Part shown: positions 7,736-16,282 of the stretch, piece after piece
Layout: each line of letters opens with the position of its first letter
Numbering within the stretch: position 1 is the first letter of the stretch
Assembly: GCF_028290495.1 (NCBI RefSeq)
Contig: NZ_JAQGJT010000138.1
Location: 1 to 64,000, forward strand
DNA from: Tardiphaga sp.
GTDB lineage: Bacteria; Pseudomonadota; Alphaproteobacteria; Rhizobiales; Xanthobacteraceae
Direction: 5' to 3'
Length of the DNA: 64,000 nucleotides
Made by a program: the position numbers and the translations under genes
The notes under the pieces: model-generated
What the model saw: the letters and a program-made list of their open reading frames with translations, nothing else
The model's database searches: none
What the model was told of the DNA's origin: nothing

Positions 7736-9265
7736 TCACCAGTGCCACGCGTGATGATCCGTGTGCTGCACACCATGGTGATCGGACAGGTCGGGCGGCG
7801 GCAACTGAGCCGAGTCGGCGACACTGTTCGAAGTCGTATCCGTCACGGTGCCGACAGCTGCGGTCGTGGTGGATGCATGGTGATTCCCACTCCAGGAAGG
7901 CGTGCCGCCATTCACAAGTTGCGAGAAATCGAGCCCATGCCCATGGTGGTGCCCAGACCCAGTGGCATCTGTGGTCGGGGGAGTCGTCGGGTCACTCGGC
8001 GAGGTAGAGCCTGTCGCTATGCCACCGCTCGTGCCGCCACTCGACGATGTCGAGCCGGTCGTTGTGCCTCCGCTCGAGTTGTCGGTCGGCGTCGTGCTCC
8101 CGATCGTGCTGTCAACCAGCGGCGTGCTTCCGCTTGACGATGTCGAGCCGTTCCCTGCGCTGTGCCCATGGTGGTGATGCCCAGACCCAGTGGCATCCGT
8201 TGTCGGCGTCGTCGTCGGATCACTCGGCGATGTCGAGCCGTTCCCTGTGCTACCGCTCGCGCTCCCATCAACCGACGGCGTGCTTCCGCTTGACGATGTC
8301 GAGCCGCTCCCTGTGCTGTGCCCATGGTGGTGATGCCCAGACCCAGTGGCATCCGTTGTCGGCGCCGTCGTCGGATCACTCGGAGATGTCGAGCCGTTCC
8401 CTGTGCTACCGCTCGCGCTACCATCAACCGGTGGCGTGCTCCCATCCGGCGATGTAGGGCCGGTCGTTGTGCCACCGCCCGTGCTGGCATCAACCGGTGG
8501 CGTGGTTCCACCCGTATTGTGTTTCAGGAAGACGTCCTGGAGCTCTTTCGAACCTTCGAGTGACAGATCTCCGTTTTGCGCACCCCAGGCATATGCGTAG
8601 TCGAAGGCCGCATTCGGAACCAGCGCCGCCCAATGATCAAGCATTTGCTGCTCCTGGCCGGCAGTCGGCATTACGTAGTGGCCTCCCGAGTCGTCGACCC
8701 AGTTACCGCCTCCGAATGTCTGCAAGACGGGAACGATGTTAGACTGCGGAATCCCTGCGGCCTCGGCCGCAGCTACGGCCTTGTCGATCATGCTGTAGTC
8801 GACCGTTGAGGTGCCTGACCGTACCGGATACGGATCGATTCCGAAGAAATCGATATGGGTGTTTTCCGGAGTGTAGGTGTTCGCGAAACTCGGATTGTCT
8901 GAAGACCCCATATTCATCATGGTGATGAACGTCTTCGCGCCGGGAACGTTGGCGTGGATATAATCCGATTCAGCCTTCAGGTTTGCTGCCGTCACGAGCG
9001 TATTCCACTGTCCCGTAGGATCGGGCTCGTCTTTGAGGAAGAAGCCGAAGGCGTTCGGATTTCCGATGTAGGGTTTCACGGCATCGATGAAACTCTGGGT
9101 GACGCCATCGCCCTGATCGAGCCAGACAAGACCCTTCACACCCGCTGGCAATGCGTTCAACTGGTCCACCGACGAAACGTCGGCGAGGTTAAAGCCTGCT
9201 TGAGCTGGAGTGAAGTTACCGTTGGTGTCGATGTTATTTCCGGATGCGTAGTGTAATGTTGCCAA
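7736..9265 (-). CDS. Signal-less secreted protein: glycosidase-like domain plus His/Gly/Ser/Thr repeat tail
   Basis: I favour a TTG start at 9265, preceded by AGGGGA with 5 bases to the codon; it gives 509 residues beginning ATLHYASGNNIDTNG. The longer GTG start at 9364 has no ribosome site. Residues about 1-250 look like a TIM-barrel glycoside-hydrolase-like domain, with GFFLKDEPDPTGQW, DFFGIDPYPV and FDYAYAWGAQNGD. From about 255 the protein becomes Thr/Ser/Gly/Pro-rich, with a 52-residue repeat carrying HHHHGH clusters, then HHHGHG. The C-terminus is also His-rich. There is no signal peptide and there are no RTX nonapeptides. The adjacent HlyD/ABC pair suggests type I export. Polysaccharide cleavage and metal binding are hypotheses. 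Confidence 0.75.
   Translation of the reverse strand: MATLHYASGNNIDTNGNFTPAQAGFNLADVSSVDQLNALPAGVKGLVWLDQGDGVTQSFIDAVKPYIGNPNAFGFFLKDEPDPTGQWNTLVTAANLKAESDYIHANVPGAKTFITMMNMGSSDNPSFANTYTPENTHIDFFGIDPYPVRSGTSTVDYSMIDKAVAAAEAAGIPQSNIVPVLQTFGGGNWVDDSGGHYVMPTAGQEQQMLDHWAALVPNAAFDYAYAWGAQNGDLSLEGSKELQDVFLKHNTGGTTPPVDASTGGGTTTGPTSPDGSTPPVDGSASGSTGNGSTSPSDPTTAPTTDATGSGHHHHGHSTGSGSTSSSGSTPSVDGSASGSTGNGSTSPSDPTTTPTTDATGSGHHHHGHSAGNGSTSSSGSTPLVDSTIGSTTPTDNSSGGTTTGSTSSSGGTSGGIATGSTSPSDPTTPPTTDATGSGHHHGHGLDFSQLVNGGTPSWSGNHHASTTTAAVGTVTDTTSNSVADSAQLPPPDLSDHHGVQHTDHHAWHW
8125..8436 (-). repeat. 156-bp direct tandem repeat (2 full copies, degenerate flanks)
   Basis: Copies start at 8125 and 8281, exactly 156 bases (52 codons) apart. 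They share the stretch encoding Ser/Thr/Pro spacers and the HHHHGH cluster. A third start at 8437 and a left copy near 7936 are diverged. The repeat is in frame inside the secreted-protein gene, so copy number can change without breaking the reading frame. Confidence 0.85.
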
Positions 9266-9757
9266 ACTATTCCCCTGTTCTCTTGTATTGACGAAGTCCC
9301 CAACGCCATTGTGAATGTTAGTGAACAACCAACGCCACGTTTTGATCGAGGCGCCGTGATGCACGTTTGGTTAAAGTTTAAGGCGGGAGTTGGGTGCGTT
9401 ATTGGTCAAAACAAAGAGTTTGTTGTGCTGAAATCTTGGGATCGTTGCCAACACGCGATTACCTCACAGAATGATTTCAATGAGTTCGCAGCTTGTTTTG
9501 AATGATGATCGTCCTCGTTGTCGCAGATCGGTACGGTGATACGACTTTGTCATCGCCTCGCAGGTGAGTAACCAAATTCGACGTGAACGCTTCAATGTAA
9601 ATCACACGGCACTACCGACATACAGGAGCGCTCTCCGTTCCGGAAAGAGGTACCGCTGCGAGGATGTACGCTCTACCGATGAGAGCAGAGATTCTTCGAG
9701 GCGAAGAGTACGGCCGCTAGAATCACAACGGACGCAATACCTGGATGCCCGTGACGC
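9266..9757. other. Gene-poor A/T-rich gap upstream of the secreted-protein gene
   Basis: No supported gene. The region should contain the promoter of the 7736-9265 gene. A perfect 15-base inverted repeat AACAAA-GAG-TTTGTT lies at 9410-9424, about 145 bases upstream of the proposed start, and could be an operator. Its short reading frames show no family motif and their composition is unlike the flanking genes. Confidence 0.5.
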
Positions 9758-10546
9758 TTATCGTTTTCGCGACACGATGACAAAGCTCTCCGCAAACCAT
9801 CCGGGGATCTTAAGCTTGCGGCACGCTTTTTCGAATGGCTCAATCAGAACCTGGCAGAGGCGTGGAAAGAAACGGCCTGGTCGCGGGAGATAGCCGTAAG
9901 ACTTCGTATCCACGATCTCAAATCCCTCCTCGGTCAGCATCTTCGAAAACTGTTTCAGAGTCAGGGTGTTTCGAGGAATTTTCGGATAGGCCCAGTTCAG
10001 GAAACGACTGAACAATCCCATGGGCGACGTTGTATTCAGGTGGATGTTGCACACCAAAACACCTCCCTCGCGGAGATGCTGATAGATCGCCTGCAACGCC
10101 TCCCGTCTGAGAGCGTCTTCAGCATTCAGGAAAAACCGAAACGCGGTGACGACGTCGAATGTCCGCTCGAGAGGGATTTTTGTGATGTCGAGACAAAGGA
10201 GCGTTACGTTTTCGGGGACCGAGGCACCAGAAAGCATAGTTTCCGACACGTCGACACCGACGACCGAGCCGAAGAACATCGCTGCAACCCGCGTAATGCG
10301 CCCGGTTCCACAGGCAAAATCCAGGCTTGTTCGCTCGCGCCCACCTAAGGGACGCAAAATGCTTTTGAGCAAGGGCCGTTCGATTTTCCGCCAGAGCGCC
10401 GCGTGGTAGCCCAATTCATAGGTTCTGTCGTATGCGGGGCGAGCACCCGCAGCCTGGTGGCTCATGCGATAGGTATCGCTGGAATCTGTGTCTGCGTTGA
10501 GCACGAAGAAATCCCCGAGGGTCCAAGCGCCGGACGCTACCACCAT
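9758..10546 (-). CDS. Class I SAM-dependent methyltransferase
   Basis: 262 residues from the ATG at 10546. A later ATG at 10465 (MSHQAAGARPAYDRTYELGYHAAL) would remove 27 residues and is equally possible, because neither has a strong ribosome site. Motif I is LDFACGTGRITRVAAMFFGSVVGVD, motif II/III LLCLDITKIPL, and post-motif FDVVTAFRFFLNAED. The C-terminal half has LTLKQFSKMLTEEGFEIVDTKSYGYLPRPG, typical of methyltransferase-11/25-like enzymes acting on small molecules or lipids. It reads in the same direction as the synthetase/export genes but is separated from them by gaps. Membership of one pathway is therefore inferred from proximity only. Confidence 0.85.
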   Translation of the reverse strand: MVVASGAWTLGDFFVLNADTDSSDTYRMSHQAAGARPAYDRTYELGYHAALWRKIERPLLKSILRPLGGRERTSLDFACGTGRITRVAAMFFGSVVGVDVSETMLSGASVPENVTLLCLDITKIPLERTFDVVTAFRFFLNAEDALRREALQAIYQHLREGGVLVCNIHLNTTSPMGLFSRFLNWAYPKIPRNTLTLKQFSKMLTEEGFEIVDTKSYGYLPRPGRFFPRLCQVLIEPFEKACRKLKIPGWFAESFVIVSRKR

Positions 10547-11083
10547 CCCGAATGATGTCTTCGTGCATTTGCATGATGCCGGAATTGCAGCGAACCGTTA
10601 CACAGGGAGCCCGCCGGATCATTGCGGCGCCGACTCTCAGTTGCGGGCCTGGATTTCTATTGCAAGTTGGTCCGCAAGCCCAAGCAAGGAAACCTACCCA
10701 GACACCAGACAACGTCCGGTCTGGTCGAGCGTCCGCTTTTTCAAAGGCGCACGTCGAATGTACAAATGATCATGTTCGTCTGGTTACGAGAACCAAGCAT
10801 TCCGTGAATTGAGGGCTCGGCGACGTCATGCCAAGTCGACCGCCATGGCCTTGTAGAAACAGGCTACGTCCACACCCCGACAGCGGGGGCGTTGCGCGCT
10901 GCAGGTGGTCACAATGTCGATTGTGCGTATCCTGATACTTCAATGGCCTAGTTCCAGAAAGACAGCTGGCGCGAAGTGTCGGGAGCCAGGGGAATGGGCG
11001 GCTTATGGCCGATTTAAGCGCGATATGCCCAGCGACCAATGGCCGGCTCGCCAACTGGAACGGAATGCCGCTGTGAAAATTAA
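10547..11083. other. Gap at the right edge of the accessory region; nothing recognised
   Basis: The overlapping short frames here show no recognisable family. I see no tRNA, integrase or transposase remnant. To the right, the sequence changes abruptly to the GC-rich, well-ordered coding style of the rest of the window. The region therefore probably marks the island/backbone junction, but no attachment repeat could be identified by eye. Confidence 0.4.
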
Positions 11084-11152
11084 CATGCGATTTCAACTGG
11101 CTCTGGTGCTCCCATCTCCCAATTCGATTCCGACACCACCGAACAAGCGGAT

Positions 11153-12361
11153 TTGCGCGGCGGATGCTCGCCGTGGTTTGCAGGGCTGGTGCGGACTGTC
11201 CGCCGGCCGCTGACCGAAGACATCCGCTGTGACGTGTTGATCGTCGGTTGCGGCATCACTGGATCGCTGGTCGCGGAAGAACTGACGCGGCAGGGCCTCG
11301 ATGTCGTCGTCATCGACCGCGAACCGCCCGGCAAAGGCAGCACCGCTGCCAGCACCTCAATGCTGCTGTGGGAGATCGATCGCTCGCTGGTCGAACTGAC
11401 AGGTCTCTACGGATATGAGCGCGCCGCGCGCACCTATCGCGCCAGTCATCAGGCGGTGCGCGGACTCAAGTCGCTGGTGCACAAACTCGGCCTGCCCTGC
11501 GAGATGCGCGACAAGGATTCGCTATATCTGGCCGCCGGCGACAGCGCCAAGGGACTGACCGACGAACACGCGTTGCGGCTGCGCGCCGGGCTGCCCGGCC
11601 AATTTCTCGACCACCGGATACTGCTGTCGAAATACGAGATCGCCCGCGCCGGTGCGATGCTCTCGCCGGGATCGGCCGATGCCGATCCGCTGCAACTGGC
11701 GAGCGGATTGCTGAGGGTTGCGATCAGCCGCGGCGCGCGCCTGTTCGAGGGCGAAGCCGTCGCCTTCGATTCAGCCGCGCAGTCCGTTCGTGTGCAATTG
11801 CGCGATGGCCGCATGGTCGAGGCGCGCCATGTGGTGCTGGCCACCGGCTATGTGATGCCCGACATCGTTCGCGCCACCGTACAGAAGCCGTCGTCTAGCT
11901 GGGCGATCGCCACCCGCCCGCAGCCGGACAAATTATGGCGCGACGGCGCGTTGATCTGGGAGGACAACAAGGATTATCTTTATGCGCGGACCACCCAGGC
12001 CGGCCGCATCATCATCGGCGGCGAAGACAGCGACGAGATCATCGAACCCGATACCCGCGATGCGCTAATCCCCGTCAAGGCGCGCGCTCTGTCGGCCAAA
12101 CTGAAAGCGCTGTGGCCGCGCGCCGAACTCGACATCGAGTATCGTTGGGCCGGCACCTTCGATACCACCAGCGACGGCCTGCCCTTGATCGGTCCGGTGC
12201 CGCACCACAAAGGCGTCCATGCCGCCTACGGCTATGGCGGCAACGGCATCACCTTCAGCTACATGGCGGCGCAGCTAATCTGCGGGGCGATCGCCGGCGA
12301 GCACTCCGTGTTGCTGGAAGACTTCGCGCTCGACCGCGACGGAAGCGGAAAGACTGGATAA
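11153..12361 (+). CDS. FAD-dependent oxidoreductase, DAO family (5' end uncertain)
   Basis: 402 residues if translation begins at TTG 11153. The dinucleotide-binding motif is DVLIVGCGITGSLVAEELTRQG, followed by VVVIDREPPGKGSTAAST. The C-terminal DAO signature includes LPLIGPVPHHKGVHAAYGYGGNGITFS. The family oxidises amines, amino acids or sarcosine-like substrates. The open frame extends upstream to 11084 (ISTGSGAPISQFDSDTTEQAD, then LRGG) but contains no ATG, GTG or better start before the stop at 11081-11083. The natural start may have been lost at the junction with the left-hand island. It is followed by a 245-base gap without an obvious gene and then the molybdenum hydroxylase operon. Confidence 0.8.
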   Translation: MRGGCSPWFAGLVRTVRRPLTEDIRCDVLIVGCGITGSLVAEELTRQGLDVVVIDREPPGKGSTAASTSMLLWEIDRSLVELTGLYGYERAARTYRASHQAVRGLKSLVHKLGLPCEMRDKDSLYLAAGDSAKGLTDEHALRLRAGLPGQFLDHRILLSKYEIARAGAMLSPGSADADPLQLASGLLRVAISRGARLFEGEAVAFDSAAQSVRVQLRDGRMVEARHVVLATGYVMPDIVRATVQKPSSSWAIATRPQPDKLWRDGALIWEDNKDYLYARTTQAGRIIIGGEDSDEIIEPDTRDALIPVKARALSAKLKALWPRAELDIEYRWAGTFDTTSDGLPLIGPVPHHKGVHAAYGYGGNGITFSYMAAQLICGAIAGEHSVLLEDFALDRDGSGKTG

Positions 12362-12618
12362 TGTTGTGCAGTGCGCAATGCATTGGGCCGACCGGGATAC
12401 TGTAGCTGAAACTGCCCCTCGATCTATCCAGGAAACGACGCTCGATGTGGTTCGCCCCACTATCAAATTCCAGCCCCGGCAGCGCCTTGCTAACCGCGCG
12501 AAATGCGCTGCCAATGAAGGCAGCAAACGCCCCGATTTGCGCCAATGGATCAGATTGACTTCCAGGGGACGATTGTTAGCATACAAGCGATCTACAGCCT
12601 TCCTGCATGGGGTTTCCG

Positions 12619-13476
12619 ATGAAGCCGGCTCCTTTCACCCGACATACCCCGCGCACGGTCGAGGAAGTCGTCAGCGCGCTGGCGGAATTTGCGCCGCAGG
12701 ATGGCCGTATCCTGGCAGGCGGCCAGAGCCTGGTGCCTATCATGGCGTTCCGGATGGCGCGGCCGACGCATCTGATCGATATCAACGAGGTCGAAGGCCT
12801 CGACAGGCTCGCGGTTGATGGCGACTATCTGTCGATCGGTGCGCGGGTCCGGCACGGCGCGTTCCACAAGCCGGTGATCCCCAGCGTGCTCGGCCAGTTG
12901 CTGTCGTTTGTCTGTGGCCATATCGCGCACTACCCGATCCGGATGCGCGGCACGTTCTGCGGCAGCCTCGCCCACGCCGATCCGTCGTCCGAATGGTGCC
13001 TGGTCGCAGCGACGCTGGGCGCGAAGCTGGTGGTCAAGAGCGTGCGCGGCGAGCGAATCGTGGCGGTGGAAGACTTCCTCGAAGGCATCATGTCGACTTC
13101 GCTGGCCGAGGACGAGTTTCTGGCCGAAGCGCGGCTGCCGCTGCTGCCGGCCGACACCCGCTTCGGCTTCTATGAATTCAGCCGCCGCGCCGGCGATTTC
13201 GCGATGGCCGCAGCCTTGGTGACCTATCGTATCGAGAACGGCTTGATGGTCGACGCCCATGTCGGAATCGGCGGCGCCGAGGATCGCGCGCGACGCATAC
13301 CGGAAGCCGAGGCAGTGCTGAACGGAAAGACGCCGTCGCCCGAACTGTTCGTCGCGGCCGGCGAGGCCGCCGCCGACGCGATCGAGCCGCTGGAAGATAT
13401 CCAGACCACGGCCGAGTATCGCTGCGATCTGGTGCGCGCCGTGACGCGCCGCGCGCTGGAGCGCGCCGCAGCATGA
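12619..13476 (+). CDS. Molybdenum hydroxylase FAD subunit (CoxM/CutM type)
   Basis: 285 residues from the ATG at 12619, chosen because GGGG lies 6 bases upstream; ATG 12607 would add four residues. The FAD-binding motif is ILAGGQSLVPIMAFRMARP near 35. The second is RGTFCGSLAHADPSSEW near 110, then a CoxM-type C-terminal domain. It would pass electrons between FAD and the electron acceptor in a xanthine-dehydrogenase-family complex. Its stop overlaps the next start as ATGA. The complete operon reads FAD subunit, large subunit, iron-sulfur subunit, second large subunit. No XdhC/CoxD-type maturation gene is present. Confidence 0.92.
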   Translation: MKPAPFTRHTPRTVEEVVSALAEFAPQDGRILAGGQSLVPIMAFRMARPTHLIDINEVEGLDRLAVDGDYLSIGARVRHGAFHKPVIPSVLGQLLSFVCGHIAHYPIRMRGTFCGSLAHADPSSEWCLVAATLGAKLVVKSVRGERIVAVEDFLEGIMSTSLAEDEFLAEARLPLLPADTRFGFYEFSRRAGDFAMAAALVTYRIENGLMVDAHVGIGGAEDRARRIPEAEAVLNGKTPSPELFVAAGEAAADAIEPLEDIQTTAEYRCDLVRAVTRRALERAAA

Positions 13477-15806
13477 CGGTTCACACCAAGGGCTCCGGCA
13501 CCTGGGTCGGGCGTTCGATGCGCCGCGTCGAAGACCCCTCCCTCGTCACCGGACAAGGCCGCTTCACCGCGGACCTTCCTGCGGTGCACTGGGTGCGCTT
13601 CGTGCGCAGCAGTGTCGCGGCCGGCACGATCCAGAACATCACGGCGCCGGATGGCGCGGGTATCATCACCGCGGCTGATCTCAAGGCGCTGAAGCCGATC
13701 CGGCCGATGCTCAGCAAGTTCAACTATGTCCCGGTGGCGCAGCCCGTGCTGGCCGATGGCGTCGTGCGCTTCACCGGCGAGCCAATCGCCGCGGTCTATG
13801 CCCCCAGCAAAGACCTCGCGGAAGATATCGCCGAACAGGTCGAAGTCGAGATATCAGGGACGACGGCGCTGATCGACGGCATGGACGCGCTGGCCGACGG
13901 CGCGCCGCGGGTCCATGCCGAAGCGACCGGCAATGTGATCGTCGAAGGCCGCATCACCACGCCGAATTTTAGCGATGTCTGGAAGTCCGCCCACACCATC
14001 ATCCGCGTCGATGGACGCTCAAGGCGGCAGAATGCGGCGCCTATGGAGGCTCGCGCCGGCCACGCGGCTTACGACGCCTCGACCGGCCGGGTCACGCTGA
14101 CCTGCACGACGCAGATGCCGCATCTGGTGCGCACCGCCATCTGCGACCTCATCGGCATGCCGGAATCCGATTTGCGCGTGGTCGCCCCCGATGTTGGCGG
14201 CGGGTTCGGCCAGAAAATGTCACTGGCGCCGGAATATGTGCTGCTGGTGTGGCTGTCGCGAAAGCTGCGCAGCTCGGTGGCATGGACCGAGGATCGCCGT
14301 GAAAACCTGATCGCCAGCTTCCACAGCCGCGACCAGCATGTCGAACTCGAAGGCGCCTTCGATGCCGATGGCAAGCTGCTCGCGTTGTCCGGGGATATCG
14401 TCGCCAATGTCGGCGCCTACTCCTGCTTCCCCACCAGTTGCGGCGTCGAACCCCTGATGGCGCTGGCCGAACTTCCCGGCCCCTATGACGTCCGCAGCTA
14501 TGACTGCCGGTCGCGCGGCGTGCTGACCCACACCTGCCCGATAGCGCCGTATCGCGGCGTGTCGCGCCCGGTGATCACGTTTGCGCTGGAACGGCTGATG
14601 GACAAGGCGGCCCGCGCCTTCGGCATCGAGCCGACCGAACTGCGCCGCCGCAACCTGATCGATACTTTCCCCTACACTTCCGCGACCGGGCTCGTATTCG
14701 ACGACGGCAGCTACAAGGCGACGATGGAGATGGCGATCGCCGCAATCGGCCTGCCAGATTTTCGCGAGCGCCAGAAGATGGCTCGCGACAAAGGGCGCTA
14801 TCTCGGCATCGGCTTTGCGACCTTCTCCGAACGTACCGGCTACGGCACGCCCGCTTTTGCTGCGCGCGGTATGGCGATCTCGCCGGGCTTCGAGACCGTG
14901 CACCTCACGATCGATCCCTCCGGCTTCGTCGAGGCGCGGATCGGCTCGTCCCCACACGGCCAGGGACTTCGCACCTCGCTGGCGCAGATCATCGCCGACG
15001 AGATCGGCATCGATCCGCAGTTCATCAACGTCGTGCATGGCGATACCGACCGCTCGCCCTATGGCTGGGGCACCTTCGCCAGCCGCTCGCTGGTCCTGTC
15101 CGGCGGCGCCAGCCTGATCGCCGCGCAAAAAATCCGCGCCAAGCTGGTCAAGATGGCCAGCCACATGCTGGAAGCAGCGCCTGAGGACATCACGCTGCAA
15201 TCCGGTTCGGCGCATGTGATCGGCACCGACCGCTCGATCACCATCGCCGCGCTGTCGCGCGCCGCCTATCACCAATTGCAGATTTTCAACGGCACGATCG
15301 AGCCCGGCATGACCGAGACCGGCACCTACGATCCCTCCGGCACCTTCTCCAACGCCTGCCATGTCGCGATCGTCGAGGTCGACATCGACACCGGCCGCGT
15401 CGAGGTCGAGAAATTTCTGGTCGCCGAAGACGCAGGATTAATCATCAATCCGATGATCGCCGACGGCCAGGTGCATGGCGGCGTTGCCCAGGGCATCGGC
15501 AACGCGCTGCTGGAAGAAATCATCTATGACGAGACCGGCAATATCATGAGCAGCACGCTGGCCGACTTCCTGCCGCCGACGGCGCGGGAAATCCCCGAGA
15601 TCGAGCTGCACCACATCGAGACGCTGACCGGCAATTCCATCACCAAGGCCAAGGGCCTAGGCGAAGGCGGCGCGATCGGCGCGCCGGCGGCGGTGATCTC
15701 GGCGATCAACGACGCGCTCTCCTCGTTCGGAGTTTCCATCGACGAAATGCCGGCCACGCCGCAGCGGATTCGGGCGGCCCTGCGCAGCAGCGGAAAACTG
15801 AAATGA
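13473..15806 (+). CDS. Molybdenum hydroxylase large (molybdopterin-binding) subunit 1
   Basis: 777 residues. An Ald_Xan_dh_C-type N-terminal domain is followed by cofactor-binding motifs VGGGFGQKMSLAPE near 250 and APYRGVSRPV near 365. The near-C-terminal KGLGEGGAIGAP carries the family's catalytic glutamate. The APYRGVSR loop is not the AYRCSFR of form I CO dehydrogenase, so CO oxidation is unlikely. The family hydroxylates N-heterocycles, aldehydes or aromatic thioesters, and the substrate is unknown here. It overlaps the genes on both sides by 4 bases. A second large subunit is encoded in the same operon. Confidence 0.92.
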   Translation: MTVHTKGSGTWVGRSMRRVEDPSLVTGQGRFTADLPAVHWVRFVRSSVAAGTIQNITAPDGAGIITAADLKALKPIRPMLSKFNYVPVAQPVLADGVVRFTGEPIAAVYAPSKDLAEDIAEQVEVEISGTTALIDGMDALADGAPRVHAEATGNVIVEGRITTPNFSDVWKSAHTIIRVDGRSRRQNAAPMEARAGHAAYDASTGRVTLTCTTQMPHLVRTAICDLIGMPESDLRVVAPDVGGGFGQKMSLAPEYVLLVWLSRKLRSSVAWTEDRRENLIASFHSRDQHVELEGAFDADGKLLALSGDIVANVGAYSCFPTSCGVEPLMALAELPGPYDVRSYDCRSRGVLTHTCPIAPYRGVSRPVITFALERLMDKAARAFGIEPTELRRRNLIDTFPYTSATGLVFDDGSYKATMEMAIAAIGLPDFRERQKMARDKGRYLGIGFATFSERTGYGTPAFAARGMAISPGFETVHLTIDPSGFVEARIGSSPHGQGLRTSLAQIIADEIGIDPQFINVVHGDTDRSPYGWGTFASRSLVLSGGASLIAAQKIRAKLVKMASHMLEAAPEDITLQSGSAHVIGTDRSITIAALSRAAYHQLQIFNGTIEPGMTETGTYDPSGTFSNACHVAIVEVDIDTGRVEVEKFLVAEDAGLIINPMIADGQVHGGVAQGIGNALLEEIIYDETGNIMSSTLADFLPPTAREIPEIELHHIETLTGNSITKAKGLGEGGAIGAPAAVISAINDALSSFGVSIDEMPATPQRIRAALRSSGKLK

Positions 15807-16282
15807 CCGACAAGACCAACATCACACTCAACATCAACGGCCGCGACCACGCCATCTCGGTGGAGTCACGCCGCACGCTGGCGGATGCGATTCGCGAGGA
15901 ATGCGGCCAGACCGGCACCCATATCGGCTGCGAGCACGGCGTCTGCGGCGCCTGCACCGTGCTGGTCAACGGCGATCCCGTGCGCTCCTGCCTGATGTTC
16001 GCGCAGCAGGCGGCCGGCAAGGAAATCCGCACCATCGAAGGTCTCGCCAAAGGCGACGAGATGCACCCGATGCAGAAGGCCTTCATGGAGAACCACGGCC
16101 TGCAATGCGGCTTCTGCACCCCGGGCTTCCTGATGCTCGCCGTCGGCGTGCTGGAGAAGGAGCCGGACATTTCCGATCATGATCTGGTCGACGTGCTGTC
16201 GTCGAATCTCTGCCGCTGCACCGGCTATCAGAACATCATCAAGGCGGTGCGCGCCGCCGCCATCGAGATGCGGCAATCGTGA
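15803..16282 (+). CDS. Molybdenum hydroxylase [2Fe-2S] subunit (CoxS/CutS type)
   Basis: 159 residues, the normal size. The plant-type ferredoxin cluster ligands are in CEHGVCGACTV with a distal Cys in RSCLMF. The second cluster is in LQCGFCTPGF and NLCRCTGYQN. It transfers electrons from molybdenum to FAD. It starts by ATGA overlap with large subunit 1 and ends in a GTGA overlap with large subunit 2, so one small subunit is made between two large ones. Confidence 0.95.
   Translation: MTDKTNITLNINGRDHAISVESRRTLADAIREECGQTGTHIGCEHGVCGACTVLVNGDPVRSCLMFAQQAAGKEIRTIEGLAKGDEMHPMQKAFMENHGLQCGFCTPGFLMLAVGVLEKEPDISDHDLVDVLSSNLCRCTGYQNIIKAVRAAAIEMRQS

Noticed and set aside
8125-8436. CRISPR-like array
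   Set aside because: Repeats are 156 bp, contiguous without unique spacers, and in frame within a protein gene.
7736-9265. RTX toxin or calcium-binding repeat protein
   Set aside because: No GGxGxDxxx nonapeptides; the repeat is His/Ser/Thr/Gly-rich instead.
12255-12545. Minus-strand frame beginning MAQIGAFAAFIGSAFRAVS in the gap before the hydroxylase operon
   Set aside because: Overlaps the end of the oxidoreductase gene, has no ribosome site and becomes Arg/Ser/Pro-rich shadow sequence.
14220-15362. 380-codon antisense frame inside hydroxylase large subunit 1
   Set aside because: Shadow of the real gene, no motifs.
13473-15806. Form I CO dehydrogenase (CoxL)
   Set aside because: The diagnostic AYRCSFR loop is absent; the loop reads APYRGVSR, so only the wider molybdenum hydroxylase family is supported.
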